A stretch of DNA of 64,000 nucleotides. Origin: Pseudochelatococcus sp047501465. GTDB taxonomy: Bacteria; Pseudomonadota; Alphaproteobacteria; Rhizobiales; Beijerinckiaceae. Position numbers and translations under genes: made by a program. Below the pieces are notes generated by a model that saw nothing but the letters and a program-made list of their open reading frames with translations, was not told the DNA's origin and searched no databases. Within the stretch, counting starts at the first letter, position 1, and each line of letters starts with the position of its first letter. The stretch is taken from assembly GCF_047501465.1 (NCBI RefSeq), contig NZ_JAZDRL010000002.1, forward strand, positions 1,116,001 to 1,180,000. The letters run 5' to 3'. This document shows positions 1-8,845 of this stretch, piece after piece.

Positions 1-633
1 ATGACGCAGAAGGTGCAAGCTGGCCTGAAGCGGTTGCAAGATGAAGGACGGCTTGGCGATCTGCCGCCTGTCCTGACCTTCCAGTCCGTATTTGATTTCA
101 CAGTGAGCACGCCGGCTGTGATCACGGAACTCTATGCACGGTTGCCTGAAAACGGTTCGGAGTTGGTGCTGTTTGATCCTAATCTCAACCTGAACAACCG
201 TTTTGGGCCTTTGGTCGATGATTCTACACGTGAGGAAGTGCTGGCTGAGCTGCCCGCGCTACCACGGTCATTCCGCACCGCGCTCATTACAAACGCGAGT
301 GATGCAACCAATGAGGTAATCGTTCGCAATGTCGAGGCTGGGGCGACGGTTCAGAACGATATGCTTTTAGGGCTGAAATATCCGGCGGACGTGTATTCGC
401 TATCGCATGTAGCAATCCCTTTTCCGCTGACGGACGGGCTTTATGGCCTCACGCCTGATCCGGAGGATAATTTCGGTATTCAGACAGGAGCTGTTAATTC
501 CTGGGGGGAGGTAACCACTTTCGTCATAACGGTTGATCCCATCCTGCGGTTAACGTCGCGTATGCAGTCCAATCCGTTCTTTCCTTTCATGATGAGCCGG
601 ATAGAGGCGGGCATCGCAGCGCCAAAGCCGTAA
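1..633 (+). CDS. alpha/beta-hydrolase-like protein, C-terminal part
   Basis: The reading frame is open from the first base, so the gene most likely begins before the window and only its last 210 codons are seen. The visible part fits the C-terminal half of a Rhizobiales alpha/beta hydrolase (serine aminopeptidase S33-like). It starts with a PVLTFQSVFDFTVST strand, then SELVLFDPNLN, and near the end has SHVAIPFPLTDGLYG, whose His is a plausible member of the catalytic triad. The nucleophile elbow (GxSxG) is not in this part, so the enzyme class cannot be checked. The ATG at position 1 could be coincidental. The substrate is unknown. The family call comes from remembered sequence resemblance and is moderately sure. 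Confidence 0.5.
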   Translation: MTQKVQAGLKRLQDEGRLGDLPPVLTFQSVFDFTVSTPAVITELYARLPENGSELVLFDPNLNLNNRFGPLVDDSTREEVLAELPALPRSFRTALITNASDATNEVIVRNVEAGATVQNDMLLGLKYPADVYSLSHVAIPFPLTDGLYGLTPDPEDNFGIQTGAVNSWGEVTTFVITVDPILRLTSRMQSNPFFPFMMSRIEAGIAAPKP

Positions 634-772
634 GCGTTGCTAAATATAGAGGGGTTTGAATAACGGGCAGGGCATACCAATATTCATGCGAGCCAACCCC
701 GCATGATCTGTCCCTGCCGCAAGTTTAATCACGCCATCACGCGCTGCAGCTCATGCCAGAAGGAGGGATAAT

Positions 773-1729
773 ATGTCGCTTAACCTCACAGGCATTCACC
801 ATTTAACGGCGATCACCGCCGATGCTCCCGCAAACCTGCGTTTCTATACGCAGACACTGGGCCTGCGGCTCGTGAAAAAAACCGTTAATCAGGATGACAC
901 CAGCGCGTATCACCTCTTCTACGCCGATGGCCTGGCTTCGCCAGGCACGGACCTGACCTTTTTTGATTGGCCCGTTGAGCGGGAGCGGCGCGGTACGCAT
1001 GCAATTACGCAGACAGGCCTACGTGTAGCCGGTGCGCAGAGCCTCACTTATTGGCGCGAGCGGCTGGCAAATGTTGGGGGTCTTGTGGTTGGCGATATCG
1101 CGGATATTGACGGGCGGGCATCACTTGCCTTTGAGGATCCTGAAGGCCAGCGCTTTCGTCTTATCGATGATGGCGGGGTGGGGCCTGCGCATGCATGGGT
1201 AAACAGCCCTGTATCGCCAGATTATCAAATCCGCGGTTTGGGGCCGATTACCATCAGCGTGCCGGATATTCGGCGCACGGAGCAAGTGCTTACGGATGTA
1301 TTGAACTTCCGTCAAGTGCGAGATTATCCATCGCCCGATGGCAGCGGCCATGTGCATGTGTTTGCGATTGGTGACGGTGGCGCTGCGGCAGAGCTGCATG
1401 TGGCGGTGCAGCCAGATTTGCCAACTGCACGGCAAGGGGCGGGGGCGGTGCATCATGTTGCATTCCGCACGCCCAATGTTGAAGAGCTGCATGCATGGAC
1501 CAGCCGGTTAACTGATGCTGGCCTGCGTTCAAGTGGCGAGGTGGAGCGTTATTATTTCCGCTCGCTTTACTTCCGTGAACCCGGTGGAAACCTGTTCGAG
1601 ATTGCTACCGATGGACCGGGTTTTGCTGTTGATGAACCGCTTGAAACATTGGGTGAGAGTTTGTCCCTGCCGCCATTTCTGGAGAACAAACGTGCGGCGA
1701 TTGAGGCAGGCCTTAAACCGCTGAAGTAA
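773..1729 (+). CDS. VOC-family ring-cleaving dioxygenase (MhqO-like)
   Basis: A 318-residue protein with two vicinal-oxygen-chelate modules. The N-terminal module opens with LTGIHHLTAITADAP and the C-terminal one has GAVHHVAFRTPN and EPGGNLFEIATDGPGF. The His and Glu residues in these motifs are the expected metal ligands. Family members act as cytoplasmic extradiol-type dioxygenases on hydroquinones or catechols, and in Bacillus the mhq genes answer quinone stress. The exact substrate here is not known. A strong ribosome-binding site (AAGGAGGG) precedes the ATG. The gene overlaps the tail of the convergent dioxygenase-esterase gene by 17 bases, and the two share the same dioxygenase fold, so they may be old paralogues. 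Confidence 0.85.
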   Translation: MSLNLTGIHHLTAITADAPANLRFYTQTLGLRLVKKTVNQDDTSAYHLFYADGLASPGTDLTFFDWPVERERRGTHAITQTGLRVAGAQSLTYWRERLANVGGLVVGDIADIDGRASLAFEDPEGQRFRLIDDGGVGPAHAWVNSPVSPDYQIRGLGPITISVPDIRRTEQVLTDVLNFRQVRDYPSPDGSGHVHVFAIGDGGAAAELHVAVQPDLPTARQGAGAVHHVAFRTPNVEELHAWTSRLTDAGLRSSGEVERYYFRSLYFREPGGNLFEIATDGPGFAVDEPLETLGESLSLPPFLENKRAAIEAGLKPLK

Positions 1730-3263
1730 TCCAGGCTTTGGCAATATCGATATCCTGATCCGAAAGTTCATGCCCGGCATTGATTTGCCGGGTATCGAGC
1801 TTTGCACCGCCCTTAATCAGTGTTCTTTCAAGCGCTGGTGCAAATTTGGCGTAGGGATCGTGGTCTCCCGAAAGAAGCAGCACGGAAACGTCTGAAAGAT
1901 CGGCCGTCGGCGGTTCGTCAAGCACTGCAATGCCGCGCAGCAGAATGGCATGATGCACAAGGTGTGGGTGCAATGAGAGCAGAGCGCCAAGCAGATTGGC
2001 ACCATTTGAATAGCCTAGATAGATTGTCTTTGCCGGATCAAGACCGTAAGCGGCATTCGCCCCGGTTATAAATGCGGCAAAGGCCTCGGCTTCGTTGCGG
2101 ATATCTGCCTGATCGAAGCTTGTCGCTGAAGTGCGGCGGAACCAGCGTTGTACGCCTTCTTCATTGCTACGACCACGTACGCCTAGCAATCGTGCATGGG
2201 GCGCAAGACGATGGGCAAGCGGCATCAGATCAGCCTCATTACCCCCCGTGCCATGCAGCAGCACGATGGTTGTATCGCCTGCATTATCAGGCGTATGAAA
2301 GCGGTGCATGAATGGCAATTCATGGTGGTGCATGCGATATTCTCCCGGGCGCGAGAATTGAGGCAGCATGATACGGATATCTGCTGCATCTTCCTCTGTC
2401 ATCGGCGGTGTCATCAGAGTGGCACCAAGCATTTCTATCGACTCGTCGATTGTGAAACCCGGTTCATCGGTAGCGAGTTCCAACAGCACACCGCCCGGTT
2501 CGCGCACATAGAGTGACGTAAAATACCGCCGGTCGTGCACGTTGGTATCGCTGTTGTTCAGGCGTTTCAGTTCAGCTTCCATCTGCATCACGTGCTCGGT
2601 ATCGGGCGCGCGGAAGGCGAGGTGGTCGATAGTTCCGGTGCCGGGCCCCTGTGGCCAGAAGCCTTGGGCGTTGCGAATATCGATGACATCGCCACTGGAG
2701 GAAACGAGGCGTTGTGTATCCCCCTCTGTGGCAAGTGCCTGATAGCCGAAATGATGGGTGATGAAGCGCGCGGTCTGCTCAGGCATTTCGCTGAGAATCT
2801 GCGCACCACGAATGCGCGTAATGGCGTGTTCTGCAGGGATATCATCTGCTGTCCACGGAAGTGCAGAGGGGAGGGAGCAGCCCGTGAGTGTAATTGCAAT
2901 GCCATCGGGATCCCTGAAGCGCAAAACAGTTTCGTTGAAGACGCGGCTTGGCCCTTCTGGTCGCAGATTGTGCGCAAGTGCGCGGGTGAGCCAGAAGCCA
3001 ATACTTGTGGGCGCGATAGCGAGTGCAATTTCGTTGGTTTGTCCGTGGCCTACACGTCCGCGTGAACCGCCTTCCCAAACGAGGAATGTCAGTAGTGAGC
3101 CTGGCGAGCCAGCGCGATCGCCATAAAACAGATGCAGCTGCCGCGCATCCTCAAAGCCGCCTGTCTGCTTAACAAGCCGCAAGCCAAGAAACCCGGCATA
3201 AAAATCAATGTTCGCCTGCACCCGGCTTGTTATCGCCGTAATATGATGGAGGCCGTCGCCCAT
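1713..3263 (-). CDS. fused VOC dioxygenase / MhqD-type esterase
   Basis: A 516-residue two-part protein. Residues 1 to about 300 are a complete ring-cleaving dioxygenase with the two VOC modules (GLHHITAITS, TGTIDHLAFRAPD, EPGGVLLELATDEPGF). Residues from about 315 to the end are an alpha/beta-hydrolase of the phospholipase/carboxylesterase group, with an HGTGGNEADLMPLA oxyanion loop, nucleophile Ser in LGYSNGAN near 419, Asp in SGDHDPY and His in NAGHELS. In Bacillus these activities are separate proteins (MhqO and MhqD); here they are one chain, which suggests ring cleavage followed by hydrolysis of the product. I chose the ATG at 3263 because GGGGGA lies just upstream; a TTG four codons earlier is possible. 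It is convergent with the neighbouring dioxygenase. Confidence 0.85.
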   Translation of the reverse strand: MGDGLHHITAITSRVQANIDFYAGFLGLRLVKQTGGFEDARQLHLFYGDRAGSPGSLLTFLVWEGGSRGRVGHGQTNEIALAIAPTSIGFWLTRALAHNLRPEGPSRVFNETVLRFRDPDGIAITLTGCSLPSALPWTADDIPAEHAITRIRGAQILSEMPEQTARFITHHFGYQALATEGDTQRLVSSSGDVIDIRNAQGFWPQGPGTGTIDHLAFRAPDTEHVMQMEAELKRLNNSDTNVHDRRYFTSLYVREPGGVLLELATDEPGFTIDESIEMLGATLMTPPMTEEDAADIRIMLPQFSRPGEYRMHHHELPFMHRFHTPDNAGDTTIVLLHGTGGNEADLMPLAHRLAPHARLLGVRGRSNEEGVQRWFRRTSATSFDQADIRNEAEAFAAFITGANAAYGLDPAKTIYLGYSNGANLLGALLSLHPHLVHHAILLRGIAVLDEPPTADLSDVSVLLLSGDHDPYAKFAPALERTLIKGGAKLDTRQINAGHELSDQDIDIAKAWITSAV

Positions 3264-3458
3264 ATCATCCCCCAAGGACGTGCTGATTTTTATGCTGGAG
3301 CGTTGCTCGATTAATCAGGCGCAGCTGCGACGCTCTATCTCTTTGTTGATGCAATAGGGCAGTATGCACCTGATAATTCAATATGCCGCCTTCTGTCCGC
3401 GCTGATTATAGTCCGTTATCAATTCAGTGGAAGTCTGCTATCTGGAGCGTACTTTTAA

Positions 3459-4058
3459 TTACTCGCAAAACTTCTTTGCTTGCGGTGTCCAGTTGCCGAA
3501 TCCGGTGGCTACCATGTTGGTGATGACGCGGCATATATAGCGCTTCTGGGCCGGATTGTTGTTGGGGCCTGCATGATATCGCGCAACAGCCATGGTCCAG
3601 GTACCCTCACGTTTGCGAAGCTCTTTCAGGAATTTCGCAGCGTAATCGACGTTATGTCGCGGGTTAATCATCTCTTCCAACGATGAGAACCTCTCACGGT
3701 GAAAATGGTGATTGATCTGCATGCACCCAAGATCAATCAGCTTGACGCCATTTGCGCGCTCGGCATTAAGACGGCGGATGGCATCTTGCGGGCTGGTGGC
3801 AAAGTAAGCTTTGCCTGCGATGTTCATCGCATAAGGTTGCAGCGATCCACGACGACCGGTTTCTGTTAGCCCGACAGCATAGAGAATGTTAACCGGTACA
3901 TTGAACTCGCGCGCGGCACGGATCATCTCACGTTCGCAGGCATTCATGGGTGGTGGTGCAGCCTGCCGACTGATTGTACGAGCGCTGGCTGCGCTGGCTC
4001 CAACCAGTACCATCACCAAAACCAGAAAAGCGCAGGTATAATCTACGACGGAACGCAT
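3459..4058 (-). CDS. lytic transglycosylase (SLT fold) of the flagellar operon
   Basis: A roughly 200-residue secreted protein, last gene of the leftward flagellar operon. The N-terminus from the chosen ATG has a charged start, a hydrophobic core (CAFLVLVMVLVGASA) and a signal-peptidase site near ASA-RT. The mature part has the transglycosylase SLT signatures: the catalytic Glu in GLTETG, LGCMQINHHFH, NVDYAAKFLKEL and AVARYHAGPNN. Such enzymes cut the glycan strands of peptidoglycan, and beside fliK this one probably opens the wall for the rod. The frame stays open to an ATG at 4181, overlapping fliK, but that form would bury the signal peptide, so the later start is preferred. No good ribosome-binding site is visible; translation may be coupled to fliK. 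Confidence 0.82.
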   Translation of the reverse strand: MRSVVDYTCAFLVLVMVLVGASAASARTISRQAAPPPMNACEREMIRAAREFNVPVNILYAVGLTETGRRGSLQPYAMNIAGKAYFATSPQDAIRRLNAERANGVKLIDLGCMQINHHFHRERFSSLEEMINPRHNVDYAAKFLKELRKREGTWTMAVARYHAGPNNNPAQKRYICRVITNMVATGFGNWTPQAKKFCE

Positions 4059-4134
4059 ACCAAAGAAACTGGATACGTTAAAAGGCGTGCACCATTTTAA
4101 TGCGGCGCACGCAGGTCTCTGGCTTAAGCCAGTG

Positions 4135-5529
4135 CTAGAGATAGACTGCTTGGGGGTCGCGCGTAGGTCGGCCCGAACCATCGCTTTGTCCTTCTACCGA
4201 TCGCTCATCCGCAAATCGCCTTTCGGCGGGTTCCTGATGTTTTGCATGCCCTTCGCTAGCGGGTCTGCCTGAGTCACCGCCAAAGCCGCCAGTTCCACTA
4301 TTGGAGCCTTGCGCAAATGATTGGCTGGCACCGTTACCTGTCTGCTGCTGCCCTGTCATTTGCTGTCCAGCGTTGGGGCGTGCAAAATCAATTGATGCGA
4401 TTTCCGCCTTATATCCTGAGCGGCGCAACACTTCGAGCAGCCCTTCCTGATCACGTTGCAGGATTTCTACGGATTGCTGACGATCTGCGGTCAAGCGTAA
4501 TTCAAGCACGCCGCCGACTATGCGCAATCGTGCCGTAACAAGGCCAAGCTCTTCAGGCTGCAGCTGGAGACGCAGAATGCGCACAGGCCCCCCTGAATGC
4601 TCGGCGGGCTGTGATGCGGGGCCATGCGTACTTGCCGATTGGCCGGTTGCTGTTGTGAGATCACGTGCGTGTGAAATAAGTTGATCAACAACCTGTGTGA
4701 GCACGCCAGTGGTTGCTATGGGCGCCGTACTGTCAGCTGCGACAGCGACCGTGGATGATTTAGCTGCTATTGAGGAAGAAGGTGTATTATTACGAGTGTC
4801 CGCAGCCAAGGCCCGCGTTGCGACGCTACTGTTCAGTGAAGCCTCCAATGCACCAGGACGCGAGCTGGTATTTGGTTTGCTATCAACAATTGGCATGTTT
4901 TTGTCAGGGCCATTCCTGGGCGCAGTATCTGATTTATCAGTCGCATTAGTTGGGCGCTCTTTAAAAGCAAGGACAGAAGCGATGGGCTTTAATGCGGCCT
5001 CATTAGTTTGTGCAGGGGCCTTCTCGTGCTGAGGCAAGCCAACGGGTGCAAAATGAGTTTCACGGCCAATAATTGTCAGACGCGCCGTTTTGGGGTCTGA
5101 CTTGGGATTATTCTCTACGTTATCATCTTTAGTGAGGCGGGGCAGAGCATCGCGGCGCAGGGCTGTTGACGATTGCTGGTCTGCGGCTGCTTTCTCATTT
5201 GAAGTGGCCATAGCAGCAATATTGGCGCTGCCACCTAAAAGACGCACAAGATCAGCAGATAAGTCAGGCGTTTCGCTGACTGGTGTATCTGGAGTAGCTG
5301 GAAGCGGCATGTCCTCATCGGTGGCAGAGGCATTCTTTTCCACGCTGTCTTTTTTCGGAGCTGAACGTTCTATCTTCTCAGGCGCATGTTTGTTGCCTGA
5401 AGGTTTCTGCCCAACAGATTCAAAGACGCGATCAAATGCGCCATCATCAGCTTTATCCGCGCCGGATTTTGATTTTCCAGCGGCATGTTGAGGAGAGTTT
5501 GCGGCAGAAGCTACGTCAATGGCGCTCAT
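4135..5529 (-). CDS. fliK: flagellar hook-length control protein FliK
   Basis: A 464-residue protein. Residues 1 to about 310 are low-complexity and rich in Ala, Ser, Thr and Asp, as usual for the exported ruler part of FliK. Residues from about 318 to 385 form the conserved C-terminal Flg_hook domain, visible as LRLQLQPEELGLVTARL followed by LELRLTADRQQSVEILQ and LRRSGYKAEI. The tail after that is Gln, Gly and Ser rich. FliK sets hook length and switches the export gate from hook to filament substrates. Its start overlaps the motC stop by 4 bases (ATGA), so the two are translationally coupled. In Sinorhizobium the equivalent gene was first called motD. Confidence 0.85.
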   Translation of the reverse strand: MSAIDVASAANSPQHAAGKSKSGADKADDGAFDRVFESVGQKPSGNKHAPEKIERSAPKKDSVEKNASATDEDMPLPATPDTPVSETPDLSADLVRLLGGSANIAAMATSNEKAAADQQSSTALRRDALPRLTKDDNVENNPKSDPKTARLTIIGRETHFAPVGLPQHEKAPAQTNEAALKPIASVLAFKERPTNATDKSDTAPRNGPDKNMPIVDSKPNTSSRPGALEASLNSSVATRALAADTRNNTPSSSIAAKSSTVAVAADSTAPIATTGVLTQVVDQLISHARDLTTATGQSASTHGPASQPAEHSGGPVRILRLQLQPEELGLVTARLRIVGGVLELRLTADRQQSVEILQRDQEGLLEVLRRSGYKAEIASIDFARPNAGQQMTGQQQTGNGASQSFAQGSNSGTGGFGGDSGRPASEGHAKHQEPAERRFADERSVEGQSDGSGRPTRDPQAVYL

Positions 5530-6857
5530 GTACCCAAGTCCTCATCAAGAATTTTATCGCTGTCGCCGAGCAGTTGCTGAATACGACTAACAGTAGCGCC
5601 TAATGCTGGTGTTGATTCAAAACCTGAAGTGGTTTTTGAGGGAGCTACAGGAGTGGATGCTGTAGCAGGCACTGTCGGAACTTGTGTCGTGGCCAGAGCT
5701 GATGCACCCGGCAGTTCGCGAATGCGGGTGGCAATATATAGTGCAGATTCTAGCAAGCTGATATCATCAGGTGGAAGAAGCTTGCGGTTCAGAGTAAGCA
5801 GGGTCTTCTTGCTTTCAACGAAGTCTGCTTCATTTGTAACTGTTGAGGCAGCATAATACAGTTTTGCTCGCTCCAATGCCGTTGTGCCGGCCGGCGCAAT
5901 TTCCAGTACGCGCTTGGCACTTAAAATGGCCATCCTCGTCTTGCCCTGAGCAATAGCCTGCTTGGCGAGGATCAAGTTGATGTTTACTTGCGATGGCACA
6001 TCAAGTGCTGCCAGCATGTCCGTAAGCCATAGCTCTTCTTCCGGCGTTCCGGTCATATCAAGTCGGATCAGGGCGGCAGAAAATCGCTGATGAAAATCGC
6101 CTGCGTATACCGAGTTAGGATAACGCTGCAGATAGTGCTTCGCGAGCGATTTGAATTTTTGATTTAGCCCCAGCTGACCTGCCAGAAATACCTGACGGCG
6201 CAATGCACCTTCATCCACCAACGTGCCGGGAAGCATGAGGCGGCTGAGATCAAGGTTTTTCATGGCTCTTTCAGGCTCACTGCGTGCATACAGGGCTGAT
6301 TGTACCAGAGCTATACGGCCATCAATTCCAGGAGGTAGTTTGCGCGGATCAACATTTTCAAGATATTTACGCGCGTCTTCCTCGTCGCCCTCGACATAGG
6401 CCAATACGCCCTTCAGCAGTTCTGGGGCAATTGCTGGCGGTGGGTCCATGCGAACAAGCTTACGCAAAATAGCTGGTGAGCCACCGCTTAGCGAAAATGT
6501 AACAGCGGCGCGTGCATTGCGAGGTTCTTGCCAGATATCAGCAGGCGCAACCAACAATTGTTGCTCAATTTGGGAGAGCAATGGTGATTGCAGCGTCAGC
6601 GCTTCGCGTGAACCGTGCGCTGTACGATCCTGAATAGCTTGCAGCGTACGTACCAGTCGATATGGCTCATTCGCAGGGCGCTTATCAGGTGTAGCTGTTG
6701 AATCATCATTTTGTGCGAAAGCTGGCAAAGGCCCAAGCAGTAAAAGTGCGGCGCTTGGCGCACCGCATAAAGCAAAGCTCATCAGCACAGCAAGCGACAT
6801 CCGCGTCCGACATGGCGGTCTATAGGGATGGGCAGCTGGTGATGGCAGTATTGTCAT
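5526..6857 (-). CDS. motC: periplasmic motility protein MotC
   Basis: A 443-residue protein with an N-terminal export signal (hydrophobic LAVLMSFALCGAPSAALLLLG, cleavage near AFAQ). The rest is a helical repeat-like protein containing SGGSPAILRKLVRMDPPP, PPGIDGRIALVQSALYARS and a long C-terminal helix region. It fits MotC, found in rhizobia next to MotB. In Sinorhizobium meliloti MotC is periplasmic and needed for motility, probably by stabilising or positioning MotB in the stator. The ATG overlaps the motB stop by 4 bases and its own stop overlaps fliK, giving a tightly coupled motB-motC-fliK block. An internal ATG at residue 20 would still leave a signal peptide. Confidence 0.85.
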   Translation of the reverse strand: MTILPSPAAHPYRPPCRTRMSLAVLMSFALCGAPSAALLLLGPLPAFAQNDDSTATPDKRPANEPYRLVRTLQAIQDRTAHGSREALTLQSPLLSQIEQQLLVAPADIWQEPRNARAAVTFSLSGGSPAILRKLVRMDPPPAIAPELLKGVLAYVEGDEEDARKYLENVDPRKLPPGIDGRIALVQSALYARSEPERAMKNLDLSRLMLPGTLVDEGALRRQVFLAGQLGLNQKFKSLAKHYLQRYPNSVYAGDFHQRFSAALIRLDMTGTPEEELWLTDMLAALDVPSQVNINLILAKQAIAQGKTRMAILSAKRVLEIAPAGTTALERAKLYYAASTVTNEADFVESKKTLLTLNRKLLPPDDISLLESALYIATRIRELPGASALATTQVPTVPATASTPVAPSKTTSGFESTPALGATVSRIQQLLGDSDKILDEDLGT

Positions 6858-8011
6858 GCACGCTTCTCCCGCAGCAAAATTTCGATGCGGCGGTTTTCTG
6901 GTGCGCGGGTATTTTTCTCATTAAGCGGCATACGATCAGCGTAGCCTTCAATGCGCTCAATCCGACTCTGATCCAAACCGCCCCGGATCAACATGTACGA
7001 CGCCATATGTGCGCGTGCAGAAGAGAGACGCCAGTTATCATACGTATCAGATTTGAACGGTAACGAATCTGTATGTCCGCGAAGAATGATTGTGCCAGGC
7101 TTATCGGCCAATGTGGTGGCTATGCGGGCAATTGCGCGGACAACGGCAGGATTAGGTTCTGCCGAACCAACAGCAAACATGCTGAAAGCCTCGGCATCAG
7201 TCAAGCTGATGAGAATACCTTCATCAGTTGCTTTAACATCAACTACAGGAGCGCCTGGTGTCCGGCTTTCCTCTTTCAGCGCGTTAGAAACATCTTCTTT
7301 AATTGTAGATACTTCGCGAGCCAGCTCCTGTTGAGCTGCGTCCATCGTTTTATCTAACACCGGGCTGGCTGGTGCAGGCGAGGTATCGGACTCCAGTAGC
7401 ACCGTGCCACCGGCAGTTCCGGCTTTGGGTTGACCATCTTGCGAAATAGCCGAAGGCTGCCCTTCTGGTGCCAGGCGCCAATAAGCTGGATCAAATGGAT
7501 CTCGCACAGCATCTACCCGCGGGGCAGATTTGGCTGTGGCTTCAGAGCCGTTGCTGCCCGTCGCCGTAGTGGTTGGCTTTTCATCACCAGCTAGCTTGGC
7601 AAGGATTGCATACGGATCCATAAATAGCGCGCTTTCCGGATAGCGTGGCTTGGCGGCATGCGCTGCATCGCCGGTCATTTTCTCGCTGGCACCCGTATTG
7701 GCACTCTCAGGCTGCGATGGATTAACGGCCTTATCTGCCTCGTTCTGATCTTGAGGAGGAGTTTCCTGCGGATTCTCAACACCCTTGCGGGTGGGGGAGA
7801 TGTCCGCAAGCTTGATCGGATTGAAATAGTTGGCAACAGAGGTGCGCTGATCTTTACTGGTCACATTAAGCAGCCACATGATCAGAAAGAACGCCATCAA
7901 CGCTGTCATGAAGTCAGCGTAGGCGATCTTCCAGATACCATGAGCGCCGTGTTCCTCGGGCTCCTGGTTGCGCCGCTGGATAAGGATCAGTTCCTGTTCG
8001 ATCTTGTCCAT
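6854..8011 (-). CDS. motB: flagellar stator protein MotB
   Basis: A 385-residue stator subunit. Residues about 26-48 form the single membrane helix (IWKIAYADFMTALMAFFLIM), with the proton-carrying Asp at about 33. A long Pro/Ala/Thr-rich periplasmic linker follows. Residues from about 265 to 382 form the OmpA-like peptidoglycan-binding domain, with IILRGHTDSLPFKSDTYDNW, LSSARAHMASYML and ENRRIEILLRE. With MotA it makes the ion channel that drives the motor and anchors it to the wall. motA is not in the window. The gene follows the FliH-like gene after 21 bases and overlaps motC by 4. Confidence 0.93.
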   Translation of the reverse strand: MDKIEQELILIQRRNQEPEEHGAHGIWKIAYADFMTALMAFFLIMWLLNVTSKDQRTSVANYFNPIKLADISPTRKGVENPQETPPQDQNEADKAVNPSQPESANTGASEKMTGDAAHAAKPRYPESALFMDPYAILAKLAGDEKPTTTATGSNGSEATAKSAPRVDAVRDPFDPAYWRLAPEGQPSAISQDGQPKAGTAGGTVLLESDTSPAPASPVLDKTMDAAQQELAREVSTIKEDVSNALKEESRTPGAPVVDVKATDEGILISLTDAEAFSMFAVGSAEPNPAVVRAIARIATTLADKPGTIILRGHTDSLPFKSDTYDNWRLSSARAHMASYMLIRGGLDQSRIERIEGYADRMPLNEKNTRAPENRRIEILLREKRA

Positions 8012-8032
8012 TCCGACTACTTATTCCTGATG

Positions 8033-8845
8033 TCACTGCCCACTTAGCGCATTTGCAATACGATCGTTCCAGACATCAAGCTGGGTTGCACAAACCGTAT
8101 TGCCTGTAATTACACGTACGTCTGTCGAGTTTGTTATGGTGAAAGTGATTTGCTCGACGCGGTTAGCCTCACTTCTGGAAAGAGAATCGCGGATGGCGTT
8201 AACGAGATCAGCCGGACCACAGACTTCAAGTTTAGCTTGGCCTGCATCGTTCAGTAACTCTTGTATCGTAGCGCGCAATTCGCCGAAAGCTCTGTCGCGC
8301 ACCGCGTTTTTTAGAAAAGGAGTGAAGATTCGCGCAACTGAATCTGACAGCTCTTTCTCTAACTCTGCAAGAGAATATGAAATTTGTTGCGCGAGTTGAG
8401 CCGATTCTGCCTCAACCCACTTTGTCCGCTCTTTCGCACGCGCTTCTTCATGTGCCTTCCGCTCCGCAGCAATTGCGAGTGCCAAAGCCTCCTTTGCCTT
8501 CTCGGCTTCTTCCACGCGCACCTTGTCGCTGTGCTCTTTCAGTAAAGCGTCGATATCGACCGGGGGAGGCGTCTCGATAAGAGGCGTAATGAATTCAGGT
8601 TCTTCCACCAGTTTGATGTGACGCACGACCGATTTCAAGGCATTTCCGGCGGCGCTCATCTTAGTGTCAGATGCAGCATTTGTCTGCGCTGGAATTGTCT
8701 TCGTTGTCTTGGCCTGGGCATTAGGCTTGGGGGCACCTGGAATTGATTTAAACGTTGCTGAGCGAACCTCGGAGTGGTCTTCAATGTGCTTTGGAGTGTC
8801 GTCAGTGCCGAAATCAGGAAGGCAAGAAGCAAGGGGCATGGTCAT
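8033..8845 (-). CDS. FliH-like flagellar protein (putative)
   Basis: A 270-residue soluble protein with no signal peptide or membrane helix. Residues about 85-145 are charged and strongly helical (many Glu, Lys and Ala), suited to a coiled coil. The C-terminal half (AQQISYSLAELEKELSDSVA, then VRDRAFGELRATIQELLN and VRVITGNTVC) has the layout of FliH/FlbE, the regulator of the export ATPase FliI. This rests on architecture and position rather than a firm sequence match. It overlaps the end of fliF by 4 bases. In Caulobacter fliF is followed by fliG and then flbE; here fliG is not between them. It could also be a lineage-specific flagellar protein. Confidence 0.5.
   Translation of the reverse strand: MTMPLASCLPDFGTDDTPKHIEDHSEVRSATFKSIPGAPKPNAQAKTTKTIPAQTNAASDTKMSAAGNALKSVVRHIKLVEEPEFITPLIETPPPVDIDALLKEHSDKVRVEEAEKAKEALALAIAAERKAHEEARAKERTKWVEAESAQLAQQISYSLAELEKELSDSVARIFTPFLKNAVRDRAFGELRATIQELLNDAGQAKLEVCGPADLVNAIRDSLSRSEANRVEQITFTITNSTDVRVITGNTVCATQLDVWNDRIANALSGQ

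Noticed and set aside
2535..3065. 176-codon frame opposite the fused dioxygenase
   Set aside because: It is a mirror of a clearly coding region and has no family features.
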